From: Lithobates sylvaticus
Taxonomy: Eukaryota; Chordata; Amphibia; Anura; Ranidae
Assembly (NCBI GenBank): GCA_028564925.1
Contig: CM053029.1
Coordinates: 432,040,569 to 432,104,568, forward strand
Reading direction: 5' to 3'
Length of the DNA: 64,000 nucleotides
Part shown: positions 34,866-46,426 of the stretch, one piece after another
How the letters are laid out: the number at the start of each line of letters is the position of its first letter
Position numbering within the stretch: position 1 is the stretch's first letter
Position numbers and translations under genes: made by a program
Notes under the pieces: model-generated
Database searches by the model: none
What the model was told of the DNA's origin: nothing
The model's input: only the letters and a program-made list of their open reading frames with translations

Positions 34866-35245
34866 AGTGGATGTAAACCCAAATGTAGAGAATAAGATTT
34901 CCTTTCATTTGAGCCCGTCTTGCCTCACAGATTTACTCCAGCCCTGAGAAATCCTCTTTAATTGTTCAGTTATAAAGATCTTGACAAAGTGCTGAAAACT
35001 TTGTCAAAAACGCCCCTTGCTGTGAGTGACAGTTGATTTACATATCTCATGCACTAGCCTAGAGGCAATAACAATAACAATAACAATCATCAGATCAATG
35101 CATGTTCTACTCTGCCCAGCTCTGACTACATACATCTCCCCTATATTCTACTTGCTGTTCACTCGAGAATAAATTTATTTTCACTCTGGTCTGTGGATCT
35201 GTGGTCTGTGCCTGTCTCAGGCTAGTGCATGAAAAGTATATTTGT
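34866..35245. mobile_element. TTAA-type fold-back MITE R6, copy a (partial)
   Basis: Starts AGTGGATGTAAACCC after TTAA and matches the left arm and centre of the copy at 38056-38796. The right arm stops at 'ctagtgcatga'. Confidence 0.7.
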
Positions 35246-35619
35246 GTAGGAGAACAATTAAGGAATACTGGTCAATAAAAATAATTTTCAGCAATTATGG
35301 GACTTGCTTAAAAAGACACTGTCAGAGGGGAGGAGGCAGAGTCGCCGGTCACAGATATGTCCAGCTGAAGCTCCACATCTCTCGGGACTCCTCGGCTGAT
35401 AAAAACACCTGCAAGGCATGGTAAACTGAAAATAATCTTACCATAAGCCTCCTCAGTGACCCTGGGATAAATAAAATGGTCTTTGGTGCCGCCGCCCAAG
35501 GTAAAAATAAACGAAAGAGTGCCAAGGATACACAGTCCAGAGGCCCCTGTAAAATGGCACAGCCTCCTTCCTCACACACAGGGACATCTCGTGCTGCTAA
35601 GCAACTGCAGTTTTAGGAT
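35246..35619. other. Spacer between R6 and R9
   Basis: No confident feature. A short lysine-rich open stretch at 35480-35620 was considered as LINE ORF1 and not accepted. Confidence 0.4.
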
Positions 35620-35784
35620 TAGAGTTGAGCGGATACCTGGATGTTCGGGTTCGGCGGGTTCGGCCGAACTTTGGAAAAAAGTCCGGGTTCGGGACCGAAC
35701 TTGACCCCGAACTCTGAACCCCATTGAAGTCAATGGGGACCCGAACTTTTGAAGACTAAAATGGCTGTAAAAAAGTAATGGAAA

Positions 35785-35913
35785 GGGCTAGAGGGCTGCA
35801 AATGGCAACAAAATGTTGTTAATGCCATTTGCAGCCCTCTAGCCCCTATCCACATTTGTTTGCAGAGCACTTGCCATGCTCTGGCAAGTGCTCTGCAAAC
35901 AAATGTGGATAGG
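35785..35913. repeat. Two adjacent perfect hairpins
   Basis: Hairpin 1: 23-bp arms 35785-35807 and 35823-35845, loop 15. Hairpin 2: 32-bp arms 35845-35876 and 35882-35913, loop 5. No mismatch seen in either stem, and they share one base. Confidence 0.93.
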
Positions 35914-35952
35914 GAAATAACTTTAAATAACATAAAAAAATAAAAATAAAAT

Positions 35953-36110
35953 GCTGGAGGCCCCCTTCTCAGCAGAAGAGGTACATGAAGTCATTAAGAA
36001 CCTCAGAAACTCAACGGCGCAATGCCGCACATATGGTGGGAATATCCCAGAATACGCACTTTATGGAAAAAAATTATTCAATTTAATGGATAAGATAGTG
36101 GGAAAATAAA
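35953..36110 (+). pseudogene. Chimeric L1-like ORF2 scrap
   Basis: 'EAPFSAEEVHEVIKNLRNS' (start of the L1 reverse transcriptase domain) is followed at once by 'PHIWWEYPRIRTLWKK' in another frame (near the L1 C-terminus). The whole RT core between them is missing, so two distant parts of one LINE type are joined. Confidence 0.65.
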
Positions 36111-36359
36111 ATACTTGGAAATTAAAAAAATTTAAAAACTATAATCTTGACCTAGGTGGACGAGGTCCATATGGAGTAGGGGGTTGAGGTGGCTGTGGAT
36201 GTGGCGGTGTAGGTGTAAGCGCCGGTGGATGAGGACGAGGTAGCCAACACTGGTTCAAAAATACAACAATGGCTGGTAAGGCTAGTGGTGAATGATGTGT
36301 CGAATTCTGCCCCCTGTCGCATAGTGTCCGCCCTGTACTGCGCTTGCTCAAATTTTTTG

Positions 36360-37440
36360 CAATGATTTTCCAATAGCAGAATACACCCACAGTATGTAAA
36401 GCGTATATCTCAAAAACTGCTAAACTGCAGAAAATGCTATTGGAAAAAAAAAATGCACAAATCACAGCTAAATTACATTTTTTTGCAATGTTTTTCCAAT
36501 AGCAGAATACACCCACAGTATGTAATCGTGTATCTCAAAAACTGCAGAAAATGCTATTGGAAAAAAAAATGCACAAATCACAGCAAAATTACATTTTTTT
36601 GCAATGTTTTTCCAATAGCAGAATACACCCACAGTATGTAAAGCGTGTATCTTAAAAACTGCTAAACTGCAGAAAATGCTATTGGAACAAAAAAAAATAC
36701 CCAAATCACAGCAAAATTTTTTTTTTTTGCAATGTTTTTCCAATAGCAAAATACACCCACAGTATGTAAAGCGTGTATCTCAAAAACTGCTAAACTGCAG
36801 AAAATGCTATTGGAACAAAAAAAAATCCCCAAATCACAGCAAAATTTATTTTTTTTGCAATGTTTTTCCAATAGCAAAATACACCCACAGTATGTAAAGC
36901 GTGTATCTCAAAAACTGCTAAACTGCAGAAAATGCTATTGAAAAAAAAAAATCCCCAAGTCACAGCAAAATGTAATTTTTTTGCAATGTTTTTCCAATTG
37001 CAGAATACACCCACAGTATGTAAAGCGTGTATCTCAAAAACTGCTAAACTGCAGAAAATGCTATTGGAAAAAAAAAATGTCACTACAATTTTTTTTGGGA
37101 TAGCACAATAGAAGAAATATCGATCGATTGTATGTCACACTCCTGCACAAAGCACTGAAATATTTTATTTTTTGTCAATAACAGAATACATGTACAGTGT
37201 CTAAAGCGTGTGTGAACATGCAGAAAATGCTATTGGAAAAAAAAAAATCCCCAAATCACAGCAAAATTTAATTTTTTTGCAAGGTTTTTCCAATAGCAGA
37301 ATACACCCACAGTATGTAAAGCGTGTATCTCAAAAACTGCTAAACTGCAGAAAATGCTATTGTAAAAAAAAAAAATCCCCATATCACAGCAAAATTTAAT
37401 TTTTTTGCAATGTTTTTCCAATAGCAGAATACACACAGAG
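36360..37440. repeat. Tandem array of about 115-130-bp hairpin units
   Basis: 'tgtttttccaatagcagaat' recurs near 36369, 36496, 36611, 36740, 36868, 36993, 37290 and 37418. Each unit also has 'gaaaatgctattggaaaa', the inverse of its start, so every unit can fold. Units 37080-37210 are diverged. Confidence 0.9.
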
Positions 37441-38055
37441 TATGGTGTATCTCTTACTAAAATATGCAGTGCAGTGATGGTGCACTGAGCTTGCAGGTAA
37501 AACTTATATTTTGTCTGGCACTGGCCTCATGGCACTGTTAAAAGACTGTGCACTGCACCCCAGCCAGGGTACAATTGATTTAGGAATCTCTTTAATAATT
37601 CTCTCTGCCTCTTTCTTTTCCTTAATAAAGACACTCTCTAGTCTACTCTAGCTATGTAGATCTCTCACTGATATAACTAATTTGAAGAAAATTTAAGGAA
37701 TGTGGACTGACTAACTTTATCAGACTAACTCCTAATGAAATCCTCTCTTAGCAGCACAGGAACCTGTCTATAGCAGAGTGACGCTCTGTGCTGTGTGTGT
37801 GTACCTTTTATAGAGACTGGGTCACATGCTGCACTGCCCAATCACAGCCATGCCATTAGTAGGCATGGCTGTGATGGCTTCTAAGGGCACACTAGTTAAA
37901 CTAGTGTGGATTGGCTGCCCTGCAGCTTGTAAAAGGCGCCAATACATCGCCGAACACCGGACCCGAACCCGAACATACAGTCAATAGTTCGGGTTCGGGT
38001 CCGGGACCCGGACACCCAAAAGTCCGGTACAGACCCGAACTTTACAGTTCTTTAT

Positions 38056-38796
38056 GTCATAATGTAGAGAATAAGATTGAGCCCAGTCTTGCCACACAGA
38101 TTTACTCCAGCCCTGAGAAATCCTCTTTTATTGTTCAGTTAGAAAAATCTTGACAAAGTGCTGAAAACTTTGTCAAAAACGACCCCCTTGCTGTGAGTGA
38201 CAGGTGATTTACATATCTCATGCACTAGTCTGAGACAGGCACATCCTGTGTAAAAAGTTCACAATTCACATCCCCTCCCCTCCAGCTCTCCCAGGATTGG
38301 CTTCCTTTGCTGTGTTTTGACTGGTCTGTGGATCACATCTCATGATGAGAAACAGCCAGAGTGAAAGGAAATGTATTCTTGAGTGAACAGCATAAGAATA
38401 TAGGGGAGATGTATGTAGTCAGAGTTGGGCAGAGTAGAACATCCAGTGATCTGATGATTGTTATAGTGCAGTGTGTGTGTCTGAGGTCACCTGATCACAG
38501 ATAACATTCCTTTCCATCACCAGGAATTGTTATGTGGGGGAGGGGTGGATTTCTCACTTTTTATAATTACACAGGATGTGCCTGTCTCAGGCTAGTGCAT
38601 GAGATATGTAAATCACCTGTCACTCACAGCAAGGGGCATTTTTGACAAAGTTTTCAGCACTTTGTCAAGATTTTTCTAACTGAACAATAAAAGAGGATTT
38701 CTCAGGGCTGGAGTAAATCTGTGTGGCAAGACTCAAATGAAAGGAAATATCATTCTCTACATTATGACATTTAAAAAATGTTTACATCCACTTTAA
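38056..38796. mobile_element. TTAA-type fold-back MITE R6, copy b
   Basis: Arms of about 190 bp at 38058-38250 and 38575-38770 are near-perfect complements ('ccagccctgagaaatcctct' and inverse). Right end GTTTACATCCACTTTAA. The left tip is lost against R9. L1-like sequence begins right after its final TTAA. Confidence 0.85.
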
Positions 38797-39629
38797 CTTT
38801 CATTTGGGCTCCTTGAAACCGTGTCTGTCCAAACACACACTTTTTACCTTTCAAAGCCCAAAGGGGGACTAGGGTTTCCTAATTTTACCACCTATTACCA
38901 TGCAGCTCAATTAGCCCATATCCCTAAATATCACACAAAACATGAAATTCCGCTTTGGGTTGCACTGGAATCAATAGATTGCTTTCAATAACCAACCTTG
39001 TATGGTCTAATTCCTCTGACCGTAAAAAACTCAATAATCCTACAACTAAACATACACTAGCCATTTGGGATAAATTTAAATGAGTAAATTGACTACCACC
39101 TCCCCATATACCTCTTTTATCATTTCTTAAAAACCCACTTTTCTATCCTGCTTGGTCTTCCCCTAAATTTTTTAAAGCATGGGCATCCACTAATTTAATT
39201 CAATGCTGTGAACAAGCATCCTCTACTTCATTCAAAACATTCCCTGACTTATGTGAAAGTCACAAACTTCCTAATTCAGAGCTCTTTCGATATATATTCA
39301 GATTAAAAATTGTTTTATGCCCTATATACAAGGAAGAATTAATTTAGATAAATGAACGTGCTTTGAAAATATGTGTAAACATGACCCACACACTAAGGGA
39401 CTTATTTCAACTCTTTACACTCATCTTATTACTAAACTCAACTCAGACCCACCATAATATGTGGCTAAGTGGGAGATGGATCTTGGGTTTTTCTTTGGAA
39501 GCAGCCGATTGGGATAAGATAAAGATCCCAACTAAGTCATCCTCACAAAACATAGCTGCCTTAGAGACAAATTACAAAGTACTCACAAGGTGGTATTTGG
39601 TCCCTGTCAGAATTGCGAAATATGCTCCA
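38797..39629 (+). pseudogene. L1-like LINE ORF2, C-terminal part
   Basis: Decayed frames read 'SPKGGLGFPNFTTYYHAAQL' (about 38860-38920), 'HEIPLWVALES' and, near the end, 'ALETNYKVLTRWYLVPVRIA', all conserved in the region between RT and the ORF2 C-terminus of L1. Many stops and shifts. It runs into an assembly gap, so the 3' end is unknown. Confidence 0.82.
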
Positions 39630-39743
39630 NNNNNNNNNNNNNNNNNNNNNNNNNNNNNNNNNNNNNNNNNNNNNNNNNNNNNNNNNNNNNNNNNNNNNNN
39701 NNNNNNNNNNNNNNNNNNNNNNNNNNNNNNNNNNNNNNNNNNN
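39630..39743. other. Assembly gap (114 N)
   Basis: Run of N. Open frames written across it are meaningless. The L1 frame does not clearly continue on the far side. Confidence 0.99.
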
Positions 39744-40916
39744 GTTTTAAATGTTTTTTTTTTAAAAAATTTTGGGAAAAAATGGATACCAATGCAAAAC
39801 TCCGAGCTGACAATACTAGTAGCCTTGGTATGTCTACTGCATTACCAATACTACGAGTGCTAATGACTTAGAAACCAAGCGAGACAGACAAACAATAGTA
39901 ACTTTTATTAGAGACGTGCCTATACAACGTGATATACCTAACAATTGCGTACCGTAATATACACCGAGTATAAGGCAGAGTTTTCCAGGCAGCTATTTTT
40001 TGGTGGCTGAAAGTGTCTGCCCCACGGCTTATACTGGAAGTCCAGCATTTTGGTCTCAGCAGCAGAAAATGACATTTTCCGACCTGACTTTGGGGCCCCG
40101 TATTGGATATGCAAACTACTGGGATCTTCCCTAGCTACATCATTCGCAAAATTTTGGGGTTTTGTCTTAGGCACCATGTGTCCCCCGAAGATACGGGGCC
40201 CTAAAGAAGTCGGATTCGTAAAATAGTGCATTCTCTGCTGCGAAAAGAAAAGGGCTTGACACTTTTTCCGACTCTCAACTTTACGATACCGGTCTTACCC
40301 CATATCTGCTGAGCTCAGCTTGGTAGCTTAGCTGCACCCACAAATTTTGAGTGCTAGCAAACCCGAGTGGTTAAGCACATACAAACATATTCCTGCAATG
40401 TTAAAAATGTGGAGGTTCACTAGGCCACCAAGATGGCCCCCGAGATACAGGCCCCCAGTTCGTGGTCAACTGTGCTCCATCTGCAGCGAATGTAATTTCG
40501 GGGGGTGACCCCTTTGGTTTGCAGCGTAGGGGGCATCTAGGAAACCCTTAAACTACAAAGTTATTTGAAGTTTGGGGATGCGTAAGGCAACCTAACTTGT
40601 ATAAAAAGAGCAGATAGTTGGTGACGACAAGATAATGAGAGCGATGACAGAATAGAAGGCACAAAGTGAAGGCATAGATCAAATATGAAGAGAGATAACT
40701 ATACACTTATAATGTAGAAAACTAAGCGGCATATTCATCATCACCATTGGATCTATATACTCGATGATCAATACGGTTAATAATGTATCCCCAGGTTTAA
40801 AGGTAGGTTAAAATTAGGTGCCGACAGGCTATATATCGTGGTCGAGCTAAATATATACATCGAAAGTATATAGAATTAAGTAAGGATAAAACATAGCAAT
40901 AGAAAGAAAGGTGACA
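39744..40916. other. Unannotated sequence
   Basis: No coding motif. 'gagtataaggcagag' and 'cggcttatactgg' at 39968 and 40024 form a weak inverted pair that may belong to an unnamed repeat. Confidence 0.4.
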
Positions 40917-41034
40917 ATATCAATTCTCCATAAAATACCATAGAATAAATCCAAATAAATAAAAATGCAGAGTTGTCACTTGAAAAAGTAAGTGCATCCC
41001 TACATTTACCACCACTTCAACCACATATGGTGGG

Positions 41035-41175
41035 ACAGTTATCAAAACTAAAGCAGACAGAATTTGGAGCACCTTTGTATCGCAAACAGCTTCTATCTTC
41101 ACCTTCTTCAGTGAATTTTAGGATAGAGGGTGATTGGTTGCCATGCGCAGCTGCTCCAGTTTAGGTCTTCTCCAA
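41035..41175. mobile_element. Small MITE ('ttatcaaaactaaag' type)
   Basis: Contains 'cagttatcaaaactaaagca' and 'gattggttgccatgcgcagc', familiar from a widespread amphibian MITE. Ends approximate. Confidence 0.5.
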
Positions 41176-41355
41176 TTTTGATGAATTCCCTTCATGAAAT
41201 CCATATGTTGAACAAAAAAAATAGAACCCTGTGTTACAGATAAGGTGGAAATGATTAGAACCTCCTTAGGTAGTATGCTGGTAGAACCTGTCTTATTTAA
41301 GCCAAGGTCTGGTGTTCTCTCTCTGCTATTGACATGTGTGGTGTCATTGTGCAAA

Positions 41356-42384
41356 AGAGCTCTCTAAGAGCTAGTTTACAGTTGCTTTACAACATGGCTT
41401 CGTAAAAGTGTTTGTTAAAGATCTCTGAATGCCAATCAAAGCTCCTGTCACTAAATAAAATGGTTAGTTTACAGTCCTGTTTACCCCTTTGTTTTGCTTC
41501 AGCTTCGCTTCCAAAAATGATACCCCATGTTGCTTTAGTGGTGCTTCAAAGCGTCTTTAAAGCCTCCATAGAACTCAATGACAAAGCTGGTTTAAAGCTC
41601 GCTTGAAGCACCTGAGGCTCTTGAGAGGCTTTAATTCAGCTTTAGCTTTGCTTTGGATAAATTGCAGGTATGAGATATCCACACACACACACAGGGCATC
41701 TGTCAAGATTCAACAAAGCTTCAAAAGAGCATCACCGAAGCATCACTGAAAGCTTCATCCTAGCACCACCGAAGATTCAAAGACACATCATAAAAGCATG
41801 TTGAAGCGCTCCGTTCTCAACGGACATCCGTTGAGAAAGGTCATGTCCTCTGAGAAAAGGAGTGCGGCTTGCCAGGACATCGCAGCGCGCATTCTCACGA
41901 AATGCATCCATTTTTGATTGCGTCACCCCCTGCAGCCACCTGTGCCCCTGTGTACCACGCATCGTCTTGAGCTCATCTTCCGCAGCTTCCCATCTACAGC
42001 AGTGGACCCCTCACCGTCCAGATCATTCGGACAGAGGAAGCAGGACCCAGGACTCAGGAGCGTCATTAGGACTATCTCAGTCATGATACCGCAGTGCCTA
42101 TAACTATCAGCTTAAATGTGAGTTGACACCTGTATGTTTATTAAAGTTTACTTTTAAATGTCTGCACCCAGAGGCGCCTCTCTCCTTGTTTTTCCTGTAG
42201 CTTCCTGGAACTTGGTTTCTCTTCTGATATGATGGCAGCCCTGGTTGCTCTGGACTTTTAACCCTTTCCTATCCCCCTGCACATGGACTCTCAATAGACT
42301 GTGCATTTAATACAGATTTATTGTCATTGGGTATTTTTAAGGTACCAAGTTTTGCACCTCCAATTGTATTTTTTAACATTAGAG
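41356..42384. other. Unresolved insertion in Tc1 #5
   Basis: About 1 kb not matching Tc1. The part 41690-42250 contains a '(ac)n' run and 'gtttattaaagtttactttt', which could be a retroelement 3' region, but no domain is visible. Confidence 0.35.
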
Positions 42385-42387
42385 TAA

Positions 42388-42813
42388 TGCCGCGTACACA
42401 CGGTCGGAATTTCCAATGGAAACAGTCCGATGGGAGCTTTTCATCGGATTTTCCGACCGTGTGTATGCCCATCAGTCTTTTTCTGTCAGAATTTCCGACG
42501 GACTTTGGATTGAGAACCTGTTCTTAATTTTTACGACGGAAAACCTTTCTATCGGATTTTCCGATCGTGTGTATGCAATTCCGACACGCAAAATTCCGAA
42601 GCATGCTCAGAAACAATTTGACGCATGCTCAGAAGCATTAAACTTCCCTTTTATAGTGCAGTCGAACGTTTTTTAAGGCGTGGTGTTATTGACTGTCGGA
42701 ATTTGGTGTGACCGTGTGTAGGCAAGACAGTTTGAGCGAAATTCCGTCGGAATTCCGATGGGAAAATCATCAGAGCTTTTTCCGACGAGAATTCCGACCG
42801 TGTGTGCGCGGCA
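42388..42813. mobile_element. Harbinger-type MITE family A, copy 3
   Basis: Ends TGCCGCGTACACACGG and CCGTGTGTGCGCGGCA. Flanks TAA (42385-42387) and TGA (42814-42816), a TWA duplication with one change. Inside Tc1 #5. Confidence 0.82.
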
Positions 42814-42825
42814 TGAGACTACAGT

Positions 42826-43400
42826 TTGCCATTGATCAAACAGAAAAATACCAGGTCTTCCGGAACAATGTACTGTGGACTGATAAATCAAAGATTGCTT
42901 AGCCACAGTATCTGTAGACATACATGGCACAAACTTGCGACGCCAGTTCAGAAGAGCCTCATATCAAATGTGAAGCATGGTGGTAGAAAAGCTTATGGTA
43001 TGGAGATACTTTGCTACTTTGGGGCCTAGGCAATTTCCAGTTATGTTATCAATGAATTTTGCATCATATCAAAGTGTGCTTGATGAGAATGTGATGCCAT
43101 CTGTCCAACAGTTGAAGTTAAACTGGAAATTAATCTTTTAACGCAATAATGATCCAAAGCACACTAGCTAATCCACCAGTGAATCGCTTAAAAAGAAGAA
43201 ATTGAGGGTTATTCATGGGCATTGTCAAAGATGATTTAAATCCCATTGAAATGTTGTAAGAGAATTTGAAATGGGCAGCTAACATCTACCAACTAAAAAT
43301 ATTTTGCATGGAGGAATGGTCAGAAATTATGGTCAAGGACTGGTGAGCGGTTATGCAAAAAGCTTACAAGAAGTGTTTTCTGCTACAGGGACAATACCTG
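42826..43400 (+). pseudogene. Tc1-like transposase pseudogene (#5)
   Basis: 'FRNNVLWTDKSKIA' keeps the first catalytic D; 'VKHGGR', and 'DDLNPIEML' with the third E, follow in broken frames. The N-terminal DNA-binding half is not recognisable. Non-functional. Confidence 0.78.
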
Positions 43401-43560
43401 TTTCTGAGGCCAAGGGTGTACTTACTTTTTCAACAGTACCCCATTACATCTACTGATATTTTTGTTGAATAACTTATGAAAAAGGTGAATTTTCCATTTG
43501 TTTTATTCCAGTGCAGTATCTTTCTCTGTTTAAATAAAGGTCTAATGTTTTCCTGTTCAA

Positions 43561-44326
43561 ATATGTTAAAAAAAAAGTTAAAAACAGTTTCCACGGTATG
43601 TTTCTAGGTTTTCTCATTACTGTATATCTCTATTAGCAGCACCATATCCCTTTCACTACTTTGTCTGATCACACTACAATAGTTAAAGTGGTTCTACACT
43701 GCATCTGAGCACCACAAACCAAAATCACTCTTTAATTTATTTTTATTATTCAAAGCAAACTCACCCATCCATCTATGTATCCATGTGTTATTTGCTTAGA
43801 AATCACCCCCTAGCATTTCTGACTTGGCCATCTTGAGTAAGGGCAGATGATTCATGTAGCATTTACTTCCTTGAATCCATCTGTCTTTAGTTCAGGCATG
43901 CAGGCAGGAGAGCGTACTTAGCTGAGCAAACCCCTTCTCCCCTCTTGAAGACTATTGGGATGTATGACATAATTTGCCTAGACCTGGAAACCAGAAAGTA
44001 AATGAAGAAATGTAATAAAAGTTTAAAACAAGCAAGCAAAATATGCGTTCATATCTATGTACTAATGCTAGCAGAATGTGGATTAAAAATGGCCAATGTT
44101 GCCTTTCTATACTATCTGTACTGTCTTTCTCAGCAACACCATGTCCCTGCTACTACTCTATCTGACCATTATATACAGATACAGTATGTATTATCAATTA
44201 TTCATCTCTGCACTACCACTCTGTCATCACTTTCTGATCTTTTTGTATACATATTTAATATCCACTGTTCAGCAGTATGCGATTCCTGCTACTGCTGTCT
44301 ATGATCACTTTAGAGCATATGTACAT
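43561..44326. other. Spacer with MITE edge and diverged tandem text
   Basis: TTAAAGTGGTTCTACACTGC at 43683 looks like the start of another TTAA-type MITE whose far end I do not see. 'agcaacaccatgtccctgct' and similar phrases at 43637, 44133, 44205 and 44270 suggest an old 70-80-bp tandem repeat. Confidence 0.4.
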
Positions 44327-44607
44327 TAAATTCATAGGCATGCATACAGTGTGTGCTAGATGTGCCTGGGCACACCCTAATCACATAGTGCACATTAGCA
44401 TTATCGGTCTGTGTGGCAGTGGGGGGGGGAGGGGGGTTGGTAATGATTTCTCTCTTACTGGCTCTGCCATAAGAGAAGTGCTTACGCACTTCTTTCACTG
44501 TGCCAAAAGGGAAATCAATGTGCCAAGGCCATATATATGTAGACACACATGTGTGTTTGAGCTTTGAGGTGCACACCCTAATGCAATAGGCTGCACACAC
44601 CTATGCT
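44327..44607. mobile_element. Probable MITE ('cataggcatgc' ends)
   Basis: Left 'cataggcatgcatacagtg' with 'gggcacaccctaat', right 'gtgcacaccctaatgc' with 'gcacacacctatg'. Ends are partly inverted, the inner motif is direct. Low-resolution call. Confidence 0.4.
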
Positions 44608-44717
44608 TACTTTTAAAAGCAGATGTCAAATATACCACAGGTGTGATGCTAATCTGCCTACTGTAAAATAAATACCTTAACTTTATTATATTTCAATTGT
44701 CAGATTATGTTGTAGGA

Positions 44718-45646
44718 TAGGGTGACCAGACATCCCCGGTTTCCGGGGACAGTACCTGGATTGAGGATACTGTCCCCGAACCAAGTCTGTCCCTGGTTTT
44801 GTCCCCGGATTGGATTTGAACAGGGGCTGGGACAATTTCAAAGACAGTCAGTGCAGAATAAAATAAAAAAATCTGATTTACACCCCCCCATTTTTTAAAT
44901 ACATGTGCCCCTTTCTAAAGATCATGTGCTGGTTGGAGTGGAGAGAATATTTCTTCAGTTTCGGGTGCATGCCCGTTTCTGCTTGCATGTTCTTCTGCCT
45001 TGGCTAAACCCCGGATAGCCACCTGCCCATCTCCTTGCCTTCCCTGGCGGAGTGATCTTCCTCCGCTTCCCACCCAGTAGTAGCTGGGGCCCGGAGAGTA
45101 ATGCCCCATACATACGGTCAGATTTTCCCATGGATTTTGTCCTATCGGACAATGTTGTCGGAAATTCCGACCGTGTGTAGGCACCATCGGACAGTTTCCA
45201 TCGGATTGTCCTACGGACAAAGTTCTATCTCCTGCTGGATAGATTTTCCGACAACAAAGTCCGATCACACCAATTCCGATCGTGTGTAGCGAATTCCGAC
45301 GGACAAAGTGCCACGCATGCTCAGATCACATTACAAGACCAAAGCTATTGGCTACCAGCCTCTACGTAGTCCCGTCGTAGGCGACAAACGTCACCACGTT
45401 CAGAATGATCGGATTTTCCGACAACTTTGTCCGACCGTGTGTATGCAACACCAGTGTCGGACTAAATCCGTTGGACCAAATCCGATGGATTTGGTGGTCG
45501 GATTTTCCGACCGTGTGTATGGGGCTTTAGACTTGACAGACTGTGAGGCGGGCGGCGATGGGCAGGGAGTCGCTAATTGCCACCATTACTAGTAAAAAAA
45601 AAAAAAATATGTCCCCGGATTTCATTTAAAAAATCTGGTCACCTTA
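44718..45646. mobile_element. hAT-like element with 8-bp duplication, interrupted
   Basis: Ends TAGGGTGACCAGACATCCCC and ATCTGGTCACCTTA are inverted. Perfect 8-bp flanks TTGTAGGA (44710-44717, 45647-45654) show a hAT-type insertion. A family A MITE (45102-45526) splits it. Non-coding. Confidence 0.87.
45102..45526. mobile_element. Harbinger-type MITE family A, copy 4
   Basis: Ends TGCCCCATACATACGG and CCGTGTGTATGGGGCT. Flanks TAA and TTA do not match exactly. It is the same subfamily as copy 5 at 62798 but inverted. Confidence 0.82.
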
Positions 45647-45654
45647 TTGTAGGA

Positions 45655-46426
45655 TTATTATAAGATTATTGTATTTTTTTTTTAAATACATAAGGAGATA
45701 TTAATGAGGGGCTGTCATCTAAAGTTACTGTGGGTATAAAGTGCAGGCATCCAGAGGTGTCTGCCATATCTGCAGCAGCTTCCCTTCTGTCACATCAAAG
45801 GTCAGACCTTTATGACAGGTACGCTCTGGTGCCTCCACTTCTGAAGCTTACACACCTGTTTCTACCTCCTGCATACCTCCTTTCATACTTCTAGTAAGCC
45901 TATAGGAATGTACATAGGCAGCAGTGTCTTATTTTTTATTTAAGATTACAGTGTGTCCGTAAGTAATTATGCATATTCTATTTTGACTATAGAGCAGGTG
46001 ATAGTATTTTCAATTTAATATCACAATGCACATTTCAGGCAAAAAAATAACTAACTGCCAAGAAACCTGCACCATCTGGTCAACTAGAAGACAAAGCTCT
46101 GATTTTTCTGACATTTTTTTTATGAACTAAGCAAAGACCAAATGACTCGCTGTCATCACAGTTTTCTCTCCAAGGGCTTGGAAATTGGCTTTTGCAAATC
46201 ATTTTGACACAAGGAATGCTCTCCTACATGTTTAGAAATGTAAAAATGTTAAACAATTAAATGGTTTTCAACTTCAAACACAAATTTGGAGATCATTCTT
46301 GCTGTGAGCAACTTACTCTGTAATAAACCAGCAGTACTTGAACCATGTATGTATACACGATCAGCAAGAAGTCAGAGACTGACAGTATTTTTAATGCATA
46401 TTATTATTATTATTATTGATGCAGAG
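45655..46426. other. Unannotated spacer
   Basis: No feature recognised other than a (TTA)n run near 46400. Confidence 0.4.

Larger units (their letters stand above)
35620..38050. mobile_element. 2.4 kb 'ttcgggttcggg' element R9
   Basis: Both ends are rich in 'gttcgggttcgg' in opposite orientation (35645-35700; 37960-38040), with the conserved 'ccccattgaagtcaatggg' at 35720. Inside are two perfect hairpins (35785-35913), a chimeric LINE scrap (35953-36110) and a hairpin-bearing tandem array (36360-37440). No intact coding region. Superfamily unknown. Confidence 0.65.
40917..43560 (+). mobile_element. Tc1-like transposon #5, heavily interrupted
   Basis: Left end 'cttgaaaaagtaagtgcatcc' in its terminal region and right end 'gtgtacttactttttcaac' are inverted counterparts. 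The transposase is on the plus strand (42826-43400). About 1.4 kb of foreign sequence lies between 41355 and 42815, including a family A MITE. A small 'ttatcaaaact' MITE sits at 41035-41175. Confidence 0.75.

Noticed and set aside
35480-35620. Lysine-rich start resembling a LINE ORF1
   Set aside because: Only about 40 codons and no conserved motif; cannot be told from chance.
39363-39871. Frames running through the gap
   Set aside because: Residues across N are undefined; only the part left of the gap shows L1 similarity.
41860-42260. Possible Penelope-type terminal region
   Set aside because: The 'tttattaaagtttactttt' tail is suggestive, but no hammerhead-like core is present, so I left it unresolved.
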